NCBI RefSeq assembly: GCF_023241715.1
Contig: NZ_JALQCW010000063.1
Coordinates: 1-37,083, forward strand
Reading direction: 5' to 3'
Length of the DNA: 37,083 bases
Source: Pseudomonas morbosilactucae
GTDB lineage: Bacteria; Pseudomonadota; Gammaproteobacteria; Pseudomonadales; Pseudomonadaceae
Shown: piece by piece, positions 7,379-15,094 of the stretch
Layout: every line of letters begins with the position of its first letter
Position numbering within the stretch: the stretch's first letter is position 1
Notes under the pieces: generated by a model
Database searches by the model: none
What the model saw: the letters and a program-made list of their open reading frames with translations, nothing else
What the model was told of the DNA's origin: nothing
Program-made: the position numbers and the translations under genes

Positions 7379-8055
7379 AGAATGTCAACCCATGTATCTA
7401 TTGACATAGTTCGAAACATTTCGCGACTTAGCAAATTCATATAATTAGACTCTGCTCGGCAATAAACAATACTCTCATCGCGACACCTTCGGATAATTAA
7501 ACCTTACCACTGCAATGTGTCGCCTCACAAAACCTTCAATAGCAATAGGTGTGCCATACAAAAAATCAGCGTCACAGACGACCTCAACACTCGGACAATG
7601 TTCAAAATTTGAACACTTAAGATCACTCCGCGAACACTTTGGAACACGAATAGTAAGGACCACATAGAAACGCCCGATCATTTGGCTTAGCAAGCACGAT
7701 CAAGAACTTTTAAGCCACCTAGCCACAGGTGTGGACATTGGAGTACGAAATTCAGCTCAATATTTACATCAATAGGAGCACAGATCTGAGCAGATGGAAA
7801 TTTTTGCCGTCGACCAAGCTTACCTAGAAGCTGAGAGTGTATTCACCTTCATAGTTTTCAGTAAAAACCCAGCACATGGCCAACCACTCCACTGAAATGT
7901 GGCGATAGGGAAACTTTTATTACTGAAAGCAAAGTCGCATATGACCCTCTCCTAGCCGAGACTTTCAACCAGCCTGCCTAAACTTGGCATCTTCTGGATC
8001 ATGGGCGATACCTTTAAGATGTCGTCCTCAATCACTTTCTATATTGGTGCATCCG
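7379..8055. other. Intergenic region without a recognised gene
   Basis: This A+T-rich stretch of 677 bp separates the XylS-like regulator from the HisN-like gene. A short frame at 7369-7440 (minus) may be the displaced N-terminus of the regulator (MNLLSREMFRTMSIDTW). A 72-codon frame at 7475-7693 (minus) contains the word KCSNFEHCPSVEVVCDADFL, but resembles nothing I recognise and has no convincing ribosome binding site. A 33-codon frame starting near 7794 (plus, MEIFAVDQAY) is equally unsupported. Promoters for the HisN-like gene presumably lie near the right end. No clear hairpin or repeat was seen. Confidence 0.5.
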
Positions 8056-8847
8056 ATGCCACTCACTACCGACCAGCTCACTGAGTACTTGGATTTCGCC
8101 GAACAACTGGCGGAAATTGCTGCCGCAGCCATTGAGCCCTACTTCCGCACAGCAATCGAAGTAGAGGATAAAGGTGGTCGATTGTTCGACCCAGTCACCG
8201 CGGCCGACAAAGCGGCCGAGCAGGCCATGCGTGAACTCATCCGCAATCGCTACCCCACGCATGGAGTATTGGGTGAGGAAGAAGGCGTCTACGCAGGAGA
8301 AAGTGCACTGACCTGGGTTCTGGACCCAATTGACGGCACTCGCGCCTTCGTCACTGGACTGCCCATGTGGGGCACGCTTATCGCGCTCAACGATGGCCAG
8401 CGCCCGGTATTGGGAGTCATGAATCAGCCGTTTACCGGTGAGCGATACATCGGCAGCGCACAAGGCGCCTGGCGCAATGGTACAGCACTGAAAACCCGGA
8501 CCTGCTCACAGCTCACATCTGCGAGGCTGATGTGCACAACTCCCGATATGTTCGACACCGTCAAAAGAAAAAACGCCTTTGAACAGGTGGCCAGCCAGGC
8601 GCAGTTGGTACGTTTTGGCGGTGATTGTTATGCCTATTGTATGTTGGCCTCTGGCTTCGTCGATGTGATCATCGAGGCAGCACTGCAGCCTTATGACGTA
8701 CAGGCATTGATCCCGATAATCGAAGCTGCGGGTGGTCTAATGACGGCTTGGGATGGAAGTACGGCGCAAAACGGCGGCACCGTCGTGGCCTGCGGAGATC
8801 CCAAGCTGCACGCCCAACTGATTGAGCTTTTACAACATGCCAGCTAA
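8056..8847 (+). CDS. Inositol-monophosphatase-family phosphatase, histidinol-phosphatase HisN-like
   Basis: This belongs to the Mg2+-dependent, Li+-sensitive sugar/inositol phosphatase family. The ATG at 8056 gives MPLTTDQLTEYLDFAEQLAE, the standard family N-terminus; a reading from 7984 adds 24 unconvincing residues. Metal-binding motifs are present: DPVTAADKAAEQAM, the glutamates in VLGEEEG, LDPIDGTRAFVTGLPMWG, and the C-terminal YDVQALIPIIEAAGG. At 263 residues it is family-typical. The closest relatives recalled are annotated as histidinol-phosphatases of the HisN type, but no his gene is nearby. It stands alone between catabolic segments. Substrate is undetermined: histidinol phosphate, inositol phosphate or 3'-phosphoadenosine phosphate are all possible. 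Confidence 0.85.
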   Translation: MPLTTDQLTEYLDFAEQLAEIAAAAIEPYFRTAIEVEDKGGRLFDPVTAADKAAEQAMRELIRNRYPTHGVLGEEEGVYAGESALTWVLDPIDGTRAFVTGLPMWGTLIALNDGQRPVLGVMNQPFTGERYIGSAQGAWRNGTALKTRTCSQLTSARLMCTTPDMFDTVKRKNAFEQVASQAQLVRFGGDCYAYCMLASGFVDVIIEAALQPYDVQALIPIIEAAGGLMTAWDGSTAQNGGTVVACGDPKLHAQLIELLQHAS

Positions 8848-8862
8848 GCAAAACGCAGGCCC

Positions 8863-8881
8863 GCCCGGAGAGTCGCCGGGC
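8863..8881. terminator. Hairpin between convergent genes
   Basis: A perfect 6-bp stem GCCCGG / CCGGGC with a 7-base loop lies between the HisN-like stop (8847) and the stop of the convergent SnoaL-like gene (8891). Its position suggests a shared terminator. No run of T follows on either side, so it would be a weak intrinsic terminator. Confidence 0.45.
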
Positions 8882-8890
8882 AACATAGAC

Positions 8891-9355
8891 TCAGGCTATT
8901 GCAGACAACTGCTTTCGAATGTCCATTCGATCAAAATGCGCCCGCTTCTCGATGATTTTTCCATCTGAAATCGTGAGGATCATCATCAGGGAAAATCGCA
9001 CTCTAGTCCCTTTTGGCTCAACGCCATCAAACACTCCAGTTTGCCGCCCATCGAACAACATGTAAGCCGCAACCTGATCGCCCTCGGCAAACAAAGCCTC
9101 GATCGTAAAACTGAAACCTTCAAAAGCGTCGAAATTCTTTTTCTCCGACTGAATGAAACCTGCAGAGCCAAGAATAGGCGTGTCCACTTGGGTATAAAAC
9201 ACAAAGTCTTCGTGGCAGAAGCTAGCCGCCGCCACGTAATCCTCGCGCTGAATAGCTGCATAGAACTTGTGAACCAACTCTTTGTTCGCTTCGACTGAAA
9301 TATCTACTATCTCCTCGCTAAATCGTTGTCTCGTTAGGTGGATCAGAGACTGCAA
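8891..9355 (-). CDS. SnoaL/NTF2-like protein
   Basis: This is a small alpha+beta-barrel protein of the SnoaL-like family, which includes polyketide cyclases, ketosteroid isomerase relatives and many uncharacterised stress proteins. The diagnostic core is EANKELVHKFYAAIQREDY, CHEDFVFYTQVDTPI, EKKNFDAFEGFSF and LMMILTISDGKIIEKRAHFD. The open frame begins at a TTG (9355) inside the end of the preceding metallo-hydrolase remnant. No ATG or GTG lies between there and the conserved core, so the native start may have been lost. Length (154) is normal. No reaction can be assigned. It probably formed a pair with the adjacent metallo-beta-lactamase-fold gene. Confidence 0.7.
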   Translation of the reverse strand: MQSLIHLTRQRFSEEIVDISVEANKELVHKFYAAIQREDYVAAASFCHEDFVFYTQVDTPILGSAGFIQSEKKNFDAFEGFSFTIEALFAEGDQVAAYMLFDGRQTGVFDGVEPKGTRVRFSLMMILTISDGKIIEKRAHFDRMDIRKQLSAIA

Positions 9356-9570
9356 GTCTCGCCATCCTCGGGTATGAGCAGTCGATCAGTCACACCTTTC
9401 TCTACGGAGAACTCACGAAGCTCCTTACGCGTCAGTACCGCATGGTTCACCAATTCCATACGGGTGGAAATTAGCATTGCCTGAGGCGCAGCACGGAAAA
9501 CGTCATAGACGTCCTGCTTACCCATAATGATGGAGCCGAGCCCGATCACCTGGACATCGCCAGCGTTGAG
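9343..9570 (-). pseudogene. C-terminal remnant of a metallo-beta-lactamase-fold hydrolase
   Basis: Recognisable sequence begins with LNAGDVQVIGLGSIIMGKQD and runs through RMELVNHAVLTRKELREFSV to LLIPEDGE. This is the C-terminal end of an MBL-fold metallo-hydrolase family common in Pseudomonas. The zinc-binding HxHxDH part and the rest of the roughly 250-residue protein are absent, and upstream sequence does not continue the family. It overlaps the first codons of the SnoaL-like frame. It is a dead fragment, probably left by a deletion. Confidence 0.65.
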
Positions 9571-9635
9571 TCGGCAGATGCTTAGGAACTGGATCCTTGC
9601 GATTGCGCCGATCCTTCAAGCGGCCGAAATCTCGC

Positions 9636-9740
9636 TTAGAACGGACACTGTACTTGATCACTCATCAAGTTGACGCAAAAATGCTCGGTAAACGCATCGA
9701 AGTTCGCCAACCCGCCATAACGACGGCCATAACCTCTCAT
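9636..9740 (-). other. Unassigned 34-codon open frame
   Basis: An ATG frame MRGYGRRYGGLANFDAFTEH ends at TAA (9636-9638), just downstream of the transporter stop. It has aromatic-rich composition and reads like real protein rather than noise, but I cannot place it in a family. It may be part of another truncated gene between the transporter and the metallo-hydrolase remnant. Confidence 0.25.
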
Positions 9741-9741
9741 A

Positions 9742-11088
9742 TCAAACGCTCTCCGTAGGGAGAGTTTGTGCAAGGAGAGGTGCAACGGGCTTGTGCGATA
9801 TCAACAACACGGCAATCACCGCAATCACACCGGGAACGGCGAAAACCACGAAATTGTGCTCAAAAGGCAAGCTCAGACTGAACAGAAATCCGCCCAGCAA
9901 TGGTCCGGCCACTGCACCGCATCGGCCAATTGCAGCGGCCATGCTGACGCCGGTGGAACGCACTCGGGATGGATAAAGATCCGCAGCCAGGGTATGAACG
10001 ACAGAGAGGCAGCCAACAGTTGATCCACCGGCAATTAGCAACAAGAGATACAGCGTGATGGCGCCCGGCTTGATGCCCAGCATTGATATGGAGATGGCAG
10101 CCAGGGCAAAAAACAGCGCCAGTGTCGTCTTGCAACCCCAACGATCCGCCAGCACACCGCTGATCAAGGTACCAATCAGGGAGCCCACGTTCATCACCAC
10201 CAGAAACACAATACTCGAACCCAATGGATAACCGCCATTGCTCATCAATTTCGGCAGCCAGGTGTTCAGGCCATATACCATGAGCATGCACATGCCAAAG
10301 CTCAACCACAGCATTAACGTGCTTATACTGCGGCCATTACCAAACAATGCTGACAACGACGTTTTACCCGCGCCAACCTCTACAGTTGACTCCAAGACAT
10401 AGGACACCGCACCGGTAGGGTTGTGCTCCGGATTGATCCGACGGAGCATTTTTGCCACTTCTGCCTGGCGGTTGCGATGCAGCAAATAGGCGACCGACTC
10501 GGGCAGCGTTTTATAGAGCAACGGCAAGGACAACAATGACAGCCCCGCCACATAGAACGGCGAATGCCAGCCCAGAAGCGGGATCAGGTAGATACCGGCC
10601 AGACCGGAAAGCAGCCCGCCTATCGCGAAGAAGCTGAGCATCAGGTTGATCAGTCGATTGCGACAGGAACCCGGCGACATTTCCTTGAGAATGGTCACCA
10701 GGTTTGGCACAACGCCGCCCAGCCCGGCGCCAGTGAGAAAGCGGCACACGGCGAAACTGGTGGCGTCGGTGGCGAAGGCGTTGGACAACGCTGCCAGGCT
10801 GAACAAGGCCACGCAGAATAGAATAATGCCGCGCCTGCCGAAGCGGTCGGCCTGAGTGCCCAAAGTGACCGCACCGAACATCATCCCGACCATGGAACTG
10901 GCGCCCAACATGCCCGCTTCACCCGGTGTCAGCGCCCATGCGGTCATCAAGTGGGGCAGCACCGAACCGTAAATGACCAGGTCGTAGCCATCGAACATCA
11001 TGATGAACGAACACCAGAAAACCAGCAGGTAATGGAACCGGTTAAGTCGTGCAGAGTTGACAACTTCCAACGCATTGATTGAGCGCAT
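9742..11088 (-). CDS. MFS aromatic acid:H+ symporter (AAHS family)
   Basis: This is a 12-helix inner-membrane transporter for aromatic acids, similar to BenK/PcaK. The start at 11088 (MRSINALEVVNSARLNRFHY) matches the BenK-like N-terminus and is preferred to a reading ten codons longer. Signatures are the helix-1 motif MMFDGYDLVIYGSVLPHLM (Asp typical of AAHS), the loop 2-3 motif GTQADRFGRRG and RFLTGAGLGGVVPNLV. Length is 448 residues. It is divergent from the LysR gene and shares a 17-bp element with the mdlC promoter. The natural inference is uptake of mandelate, benzoylformate or benzoate for the mdl pathway. No defect is visible. Confidence 0.87.
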   Translation of the reverse strand: MRSINALEVVNSARLNRFHYLLVFWCSFIMMFDGYDLVIYGSVLPHLMTAWALTPGEAGMLGASSMVGMMFGAVTLGTQADRFGRRGIILFCVALFSLAALSNAFATDATSFAVCRFLTGAGLGGVVPNLVTILKEMSPGSCRNRLINLMLSFFAIGGLLSGLAGIYLIPLLGWHSPFYVAGLSLLSLPLLYKTLPESVAYLLHRNRQAEVAKMLRRINPEHNPTGAVSYVLESTVEVGAGKTSLSALFGNGRSISTLMLWLSFGMCMLMVYGLNTWLPKLMSNGGYPLGSSIVFLVVMNVGSLIGTLISGVLADRWGCKTTLALFFALAAISISMLGIKPGAITLYLLLLIAGGSTVGCLSVVHTLAADLYPSRVRSTGVSMAAAIGRCGAVAGPLLGGFLFSLSLPFEHNFVVFAVPGVIAVIAVLLISHKPVAPLLAQTLPTESV

Positions 11089-11165
11089 AAACGTTACTCT
11101 TATTATTGTCATGGCCATGGCAGCGGGATCTTAAGACCCGATACCCCGTGAGGATTGCCAAGCGG

Positions 11166-11228
11166 AGTAGGCCTACTTCGTTTGCGTTTCGAGACGATAT
11201 GGATAGAATACGAATAGATCAAATAGAT
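11166..11228. promoter_or_regulatory. Operator region of the transporter/LysR divergent promoter
   Basis: This region between the transporter and LysR starts holds a perfect 12-bp palindrome AGTAGGCCTACT (11166-11177) and the element GAATAGATCAAATAGAT (11212-11228), built on an ATAGAT-CAA-ATAGAT direct repeat. The 17-bp element recurs, inverted, upstream of mdlC at 12234-12250. LysR-type regulators usually bind A+T-rich sites in such divergent regions. The repeats are observed; which protein binds is inference. Confidence 0.65.
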
Positions 11229-11273
11229 AAATTTTTCTATCAAATATAAATACAGGCTATATACGGAGCGCCA

Positions 11274-12164
11274 GTGATCGACCTCAACCTTGTCCGGGTT
11301 TTTGTGACGATTTTCGAGACCGGCAGCGTCAGCGGTGCCGCCGAGCGCTTGCATGTGACGCAGCCGTCCGTGAGTTACGCGTTGTCCCGCCTGCGTACAT
11401 TGCTCAATGAACCCTTGTTCAAACGCAGCCGGGACGGCATGCAGCCGACGTTCCTGGCCACTCAGCTGTACGCGAAGTTCCGTTACTCACTGTCGGAGAT
11501 AGAGCGGGCCATTGCCCAGACCAGCCACTTTGATCCACGGGTTTCGACCCGGGGCTTTCGCCTGGCCCTGTCCGATCTTGGCGAGGTGTTTTTTCTGCCT
11601 TACATCCTCAAGGCCTTGCATGCGCAGGCCCCTGGCGCCGAGCTGGAAATCATCCAGATCGACATCGACAAGCTGGGCGAGTGGCTGAGTACCGGAAAGA
11701 TCGACGCGGCCATCTGTAATCGCAGCGACTCCCCGCTCAATGCCAACTGTGATCTGATTTTTAATGAGCGTTATGTGTGCCTGATGTGTCAGGACCATCC
11801 GCGGATCGGCTCGACAATGACGATGGAGCAATACCTGCAGGAGAACCATGTCGTGGTTTCCGCGATGACCGGACACCATGTGGTGGAGGATCGTCTGCGC
11901 GAGTCCGGACTGGAACGCAAAGTCAGATTGCGGGTGCCGCACTTCAGTGTCTTGCCGGAAGTGGTCTCCAGCAGCGATCTGCTGGTAACCTTGCCCTCAC
12001 GGGTAGCCACGATGTTCGCGACTCGCAGCCATACCCGCGTGGTGGAACTGCCCTTTAGCGTCCCGTCGATCGAAGTCAGCCTGCAATGGAATGATCATGA
12101 CAGCGACATCCTCGCCCAACGCTGGTTTTGTGGACTGTTGAAAGACTCACTGGCAGGCCTTTGA
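11274..12164 (+). CDS. LysR-family regulator of the mandelate genes
   Basis: This is a probable activator of mdlCBA and the transporter. The GTG start (MIDLNLVRVFVTIFETGSVS) has GGAG six bases upstream. The winged helix-turn-helix covers about residues 1-60 (GAAERLHVTQPSVSYALSRL), followed by a substrate-binding domain with typical blocks (FRLALSDLGEVFFLPYILKA, GKIDAAICNRSDSPLNANCD, YVCLMCQDHPRI). At 296 residues it is complete. It lies between the divergent transporter and mdlC in the mdl orientation, and both flanking promoters carry the same 17-bp element. Inducer is unknown, with mandelate or benzoylformate the obvious candidates. Confidence 0.87.
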   Translation: MIDLNLVRVFVTIFETGSVSGAAERLHVTQPSVSYALSRLRTLLNEPLFKRSRDGMQPTFLATQLYAKFRYSLSEIERAIAQTSHFDPRVSTRGFRLALSDLGEVFFLPYILKALHAQAPGAELEIIQIDIDKLGEWLSTGKIDAAICNRSDSPLNANCDLIFNERYVCLMCQDHPRIGSTMTMEQYLQENHVVVSAMTGHHVVEDRLRESGLERKVRLRVPHFSVLPEVVSSSDLLVTLPSRVATMFATRSHTRVVELPFSVPSIEVSLQWNDHDSDILAQRWFCGLLKDSLAGL

Positions 12165-12206
12165 ATCAAACGGCGAGTAGAACCACTACGGCATGCATAA
12201 AATAGA

Positions 12207-12250
12207 CAGCATCTATATTTAATCGAAAAAAACATCTATTTGATCTATTC
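12207..12250. promoter_or_regulatory. mdlC promoter element shared with the transporter promoter
   Basis: The mdlC upstream region contains the core ATCTAT three times: alone at about 12211-12216 and twice inside ATCTATTTGATCTATTC (12234-12250). The latter is the exact reverse complement of 11212-11228. The second element ends 49 bp before the mdlC ATG. This supports binding of one regulator, most simply the adjacent LysR protein, at both promoters. No -10/-35 pair could be fixed with confidence. Confidence 0.65.
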
Positions 12251-12299
12251 AAGATGACGTCTTACTTTTGAGACCGACGTTTTGAAAGAGATCATCACG

Positions 12300-13886
12300 A
12301 TGGCTTCGGTACATTCCACCACCTACGATTTGCTGCGCCGCCAAGGTATCACCACCGTCTTTGGGAACCCCGGCTCAAACGAGCTGCCGTTCCTCAAGGA
12401 CTTCCCGAATGACTTCACTTATATCCTCGGCTTGCACGAGGGTGTGGTGGTTGGCATTGCCGATGGTTACGCACAGGCCAGCGGCACCCCTGGCTTCGTG
12501 AACCTGCATTCGGCCGCCGGCACCGGGAACGCCATGGGCGCACTGAGCAACGCCTGGAACTCGCATTCCCCGCTGATCATCACCGCTGGCCAGCAAACCC
12601 GCGCCATGGTCGGGGTGGAGGCACTGTTGACCAACGTCGATGCTGCCAACCTGCCGAGGCCGCTGGTCAAATGGAGTTATGAACCCGCCAGCGCCCAGGA
12701 AGTGCCGCATGCAATGAGCCGGGCTATCCATATGGCCTCAATGTCACCGCGCGGGCCGGTCTACTTGTCTGTGCCGTATGACGACTGGGCACGCGAAGCC
12801 GATCCACAATCTTCACACCTGTTGGAGAGGCGGGTTGTCAGTGCAGGGTTGCCGGGCGATGCCGTTCTGGCTGATCTGCTCGAGCAATTATCGACCGCCA
12901 AAAACCCGGTGCTGGTATTCGGGCCTGATGTCGATGCGGCAAAGGCAAACGAACATTGCGTGGCATTGGCAGAACGTCTCAAGGCGCCAGTTTGGGTCGC
13001 CCCTTCAGCGCCGCGCTGCCCTTTTCCGACGCGCCATCCATGCTTTCGCGGGTTGCTGCCGGCAGGCATTGCGGCCATTGGTAAGTTGCTTGAGGGTCAT
13101 GACCTGGTCTTGGTGCTCGGTGCACCGGTGTTTCGCTACCATCAGTACGATCCCGGTCAGTATCTGGCTGAAGGAACACGACTGATTGCGGTCACCTGCG
13201 ACCCACTGGAAGCGGCGCGGGCACCCATGGGTGATGCCATCGTGGGCGATGTCGGCTTGATTGCCGCCGCGTTGGCGGAACGCGTGAAGCCCTCCTCCCG
13301 AATAATGCCGAACCCATTGCCACGGCCTGAAGCGGTGGAGCAGCACGCCGGCCCGCTGCGACCGGAAGTGGTGTTCGACACGCTCGATGAAATCGCTCCG
13401 CAAAATGCCATCTACCTGAACGAATCCACCTCGACTACCGCACTTATGTGGCAACGCCTGGCCATGCGCAATCCGGGCAGTTACTACTTCGCCGCAGCCG
13501 GCGGCCTGGGTTTCGCGATGCCGGCGGCAGTGGGCGTTCAGTTGGCCGAACCGGAGCGTCGTGTCATTGCAGTAATCGGCGATGGCTCGGCCAACTACAG
13601 CATCACCGCCCTGTGGACCGCTGTTCAATACAACATCCCGACGATTTTCATCATCATGAACAACGGCACCTATGGCGCCTTGCGCTGGTTTGCCGGTGTT
13701 CTGGAGGTGGAAAACGTACCCGGCCTGGACGTTCCGGGCATCGACTTCTGTGCCTTGGCCAAGGGTTATGGCATGCAGTCGTTCAAAGCCGACGACCGCG
13801 GTCAACTTGAAGATGCACTTCACCAGGCCTTGGCGACGCACGCGCCGGTACTGATTGAAGTCAGCACATTAGCGCCGCAGAACTGA
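12300..13886 (+). CDS. mdlC: Benzoylformate decarboxylase
   Basis: This is a cytoplasmic thiamine-diphosphate enzyme converting benzoylformate to benzaldehyde and CO2. The ATG at 12300 gives MASVHSTTYDLLRRQG, the same start as the P. putida enzyme, and 528 residues, the same length. An upstream TTG at 12282 is not needed. Catalytic residues known from P. putida are in place: Ser26 (NPGSNE), Glu47 (LHEG) and His70 (NLHSAAG). The cofactor motif GDGSANYS...NN is near residues 425-455. It is the first gene of mdlCBA, followed after 12 bp by mdlB. No sign of damage. Confidence 0.96.
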   Translation: MASVHSTTYDLLRRQGITTVFGNPGSNELPFLKDFPNDFTYILGLHEGVVVGIADGYAQASGTPGFVNLHSAAGTGNAMGALSNAWNSHSPLIITAGQQTRAMVGVEALLTNVDAANLPRPLVKWSYEPASAQEVPHAMSRAIHMASMSPRGPVYLSVPYDDWAREADPQSSHLLERRVVSAGLPGDAVLADLLEQLSTAKNPVLVFGPDVDAAKANEHCVALAERLKAPVWVAPSAPRCPFPTRHPCFRGLLPAGIAAIGKLLEGHDLVLVLGAPVFRYHQYDPGQYLAEGTRLIAVTCDPLEAARAPMGDAIVGDVGLIAAALAERVKPSSRIMPNPLPRPEAVEQHAGPLRPEVVFDTLDEIAPQNAIYLNESTSTTALMWQRLAMRNPGSYYFAAAGGLGFAMPAAVGVQLAEPERRVIAVIGDGSANYSITALWTAVQYNIPTIFIIMNNGTYGALRWFAGVLEVENVPGLDVPGIDFCALAKGYGMQSFKADDRGQLEDALHQALATHAPVLIEVSTLAPQN

Positions 13887-13898
13887 GGAGCATCGTCC

Positions 13899-15092
13899 AT
13901 GTGGAACAATGCTCCGTTGAACGTCGCCGACTATCGCGAACTGGCCCGTCGGCGCTTGCCAAAAATGGTCTTCGATTACCTTGAAGGTGGCGCCGAGGAC
14001 GAACAGGGTCTGCAACACAACCGCGAAATATTTCAGAATGTGCGGTTCAAGCCTCGGCGGTTGGTGGATATCAGCCAGCGCGAACTCTCGACCAGTCTCT
14101 TCGGCAAACGCCAGGCGCTGCCGTTATTGATCGGCCCGACAGGGCTCAATGGCGCGCTGTGGCCAAGGGGCGATCTGATTCTGGCGCGTGCGGCAAGCCG
14201 CGCAGGCATACCTTTTGTGCTGTCTACCGCCTCTAACCTGTCCATCGAGGATCTGGCCCGGCAGTGCGATGGTGAGTTGTGGTTTCAGCTCTATGTGGTT
14301 CATCGCACCCTTGCCGAACAGATGGTCGAGCGAGCGCTGGCGGCGGGTTACAAGACTCTGGTGCTGACCACCGACGTGGCGGTCAACGGTTACCGCGAAC
14401 GTGACTTGCGCAACCAATTCAAGATGCCCATGAGCTATACCCCGCGGGTGATGCTCGACGGTTGTCTGCATCCACGCTGGTCACTCGATCTACTGCGCCA
14501 TGGCATGCCCGAACTGGCCAATTTTGTCAGCAGCCAAGCGTCCAGCCTGGAGGTCCAGGCCGCTCTGATGAGTCGGCAGATGGACGCCAGCTTCGATTGG
14601 CAGGCATTGCGCTGGTTGCGTGACAAATGGCCTCACACCCTGCTGATCAAAGGCCTGCTGGATGCCGACGATGCAGCCCGATGCATCTCCGAAGGTGTCG
14701 ATGGGGTGATTCTGTCGAACCACGGCGGGCGTCAACTCGACACCGCCATCTCACCTTTCGAAGTGCTGGCCGAAACCGTGCTCAAGGTCAGCCAACCGGT
14801 GCTGATCGACAGCGGCTTCCGTCGCGGAGCCGACATCGTCAAGGCGCTGGCCATGGGGGCAGGCGCCGTACTGCTGGGGCGCGCCACCCTGTATGGCCTG
14901 GCTGCGCGAGGCGAAGCCGGTGTCGAAGACGTATTGCGCCTGCTCAAGGCTGATATCGATCGGACTCTGGCTCAGATCGGCTGTCCTTGCGTGGAGCACC
15001 TGTCACCCGCGTACCTCGATCTGACGCCCGCGCCAGCACAGGCTGTTTTGGCATCGGCGCGGATTCATTCACTTGAACAAGCGAGAAAATAA
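13899..15092 (+). CDS. mdlB: (S)-Mandelate dehydrogenase
   Basis: This is an FMN-dependent, membrane-associated alpha-hydroxyacid oxidase-family enzyme that oxidises (S)-mandelate to benzoylformate and passes electrons to the respiratory chain. The 397-residue frame starts MWNNAPLNVADYRELARRRL behind GAGGAG. Family blocks are DYLEGGAEDE, LPLLIGPTGLNGALWPRGD, VLTTDVAVNGYRERDLRNQF, and the catalytic histidine with substrate arginine in SNHGGRQLD. The segment from about 180 to 215 (SYTPRVMLDGCLHPRWSLDL...FVSSQ) corresponds to the membrane-anchoring loop of the P. putida enzyme. It is close in length to the P. putida protein (393). Three bases separate it from mdlA. Confidence 0.96.
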   Translation: MWNNAPLNVADYRELARRRLPKMVFDYLEGGAEDEQGLQHNREIFQNVRFKPRRLVDISQRELSTSLFGKRQALPLLIGPTGLNGALWPRGDLILARAASRAGIPFVLSTASNLSIEDLARQCDGELWFQLYVVHRTLAEQMVERALAAGYKTLVLTTDVAVNGYRERDLRNQFKMPMSYTPRVMLDGCLHPRWSLDLLRHGMPELANFVSSQASSLEVQAALMSRQMDASFDWQALRWLRDKWPHTLLIKGLLDADDAARCISEGVDGVILSNHGGRQLDTAISPFEVLAETVLKVSQPVLIDSGFRRGADIVKALAMGAGAVLLGRATLYGLAARGEAGVEDVLRLLKADIDRTLAQIGCPCVEHLSPAYLDLTPAPAQAVLASARIHSLEQARK

Positions 15093-15094
15093 AC

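Noticed and set aside
13005..13841. 278-codon minus-strand open frame inside mdlC
   Set aside because: It is antisense to an unmistakable benzoylformate decarboxylase with all catalytic residues and has no ribosome binding site or family resemblance.
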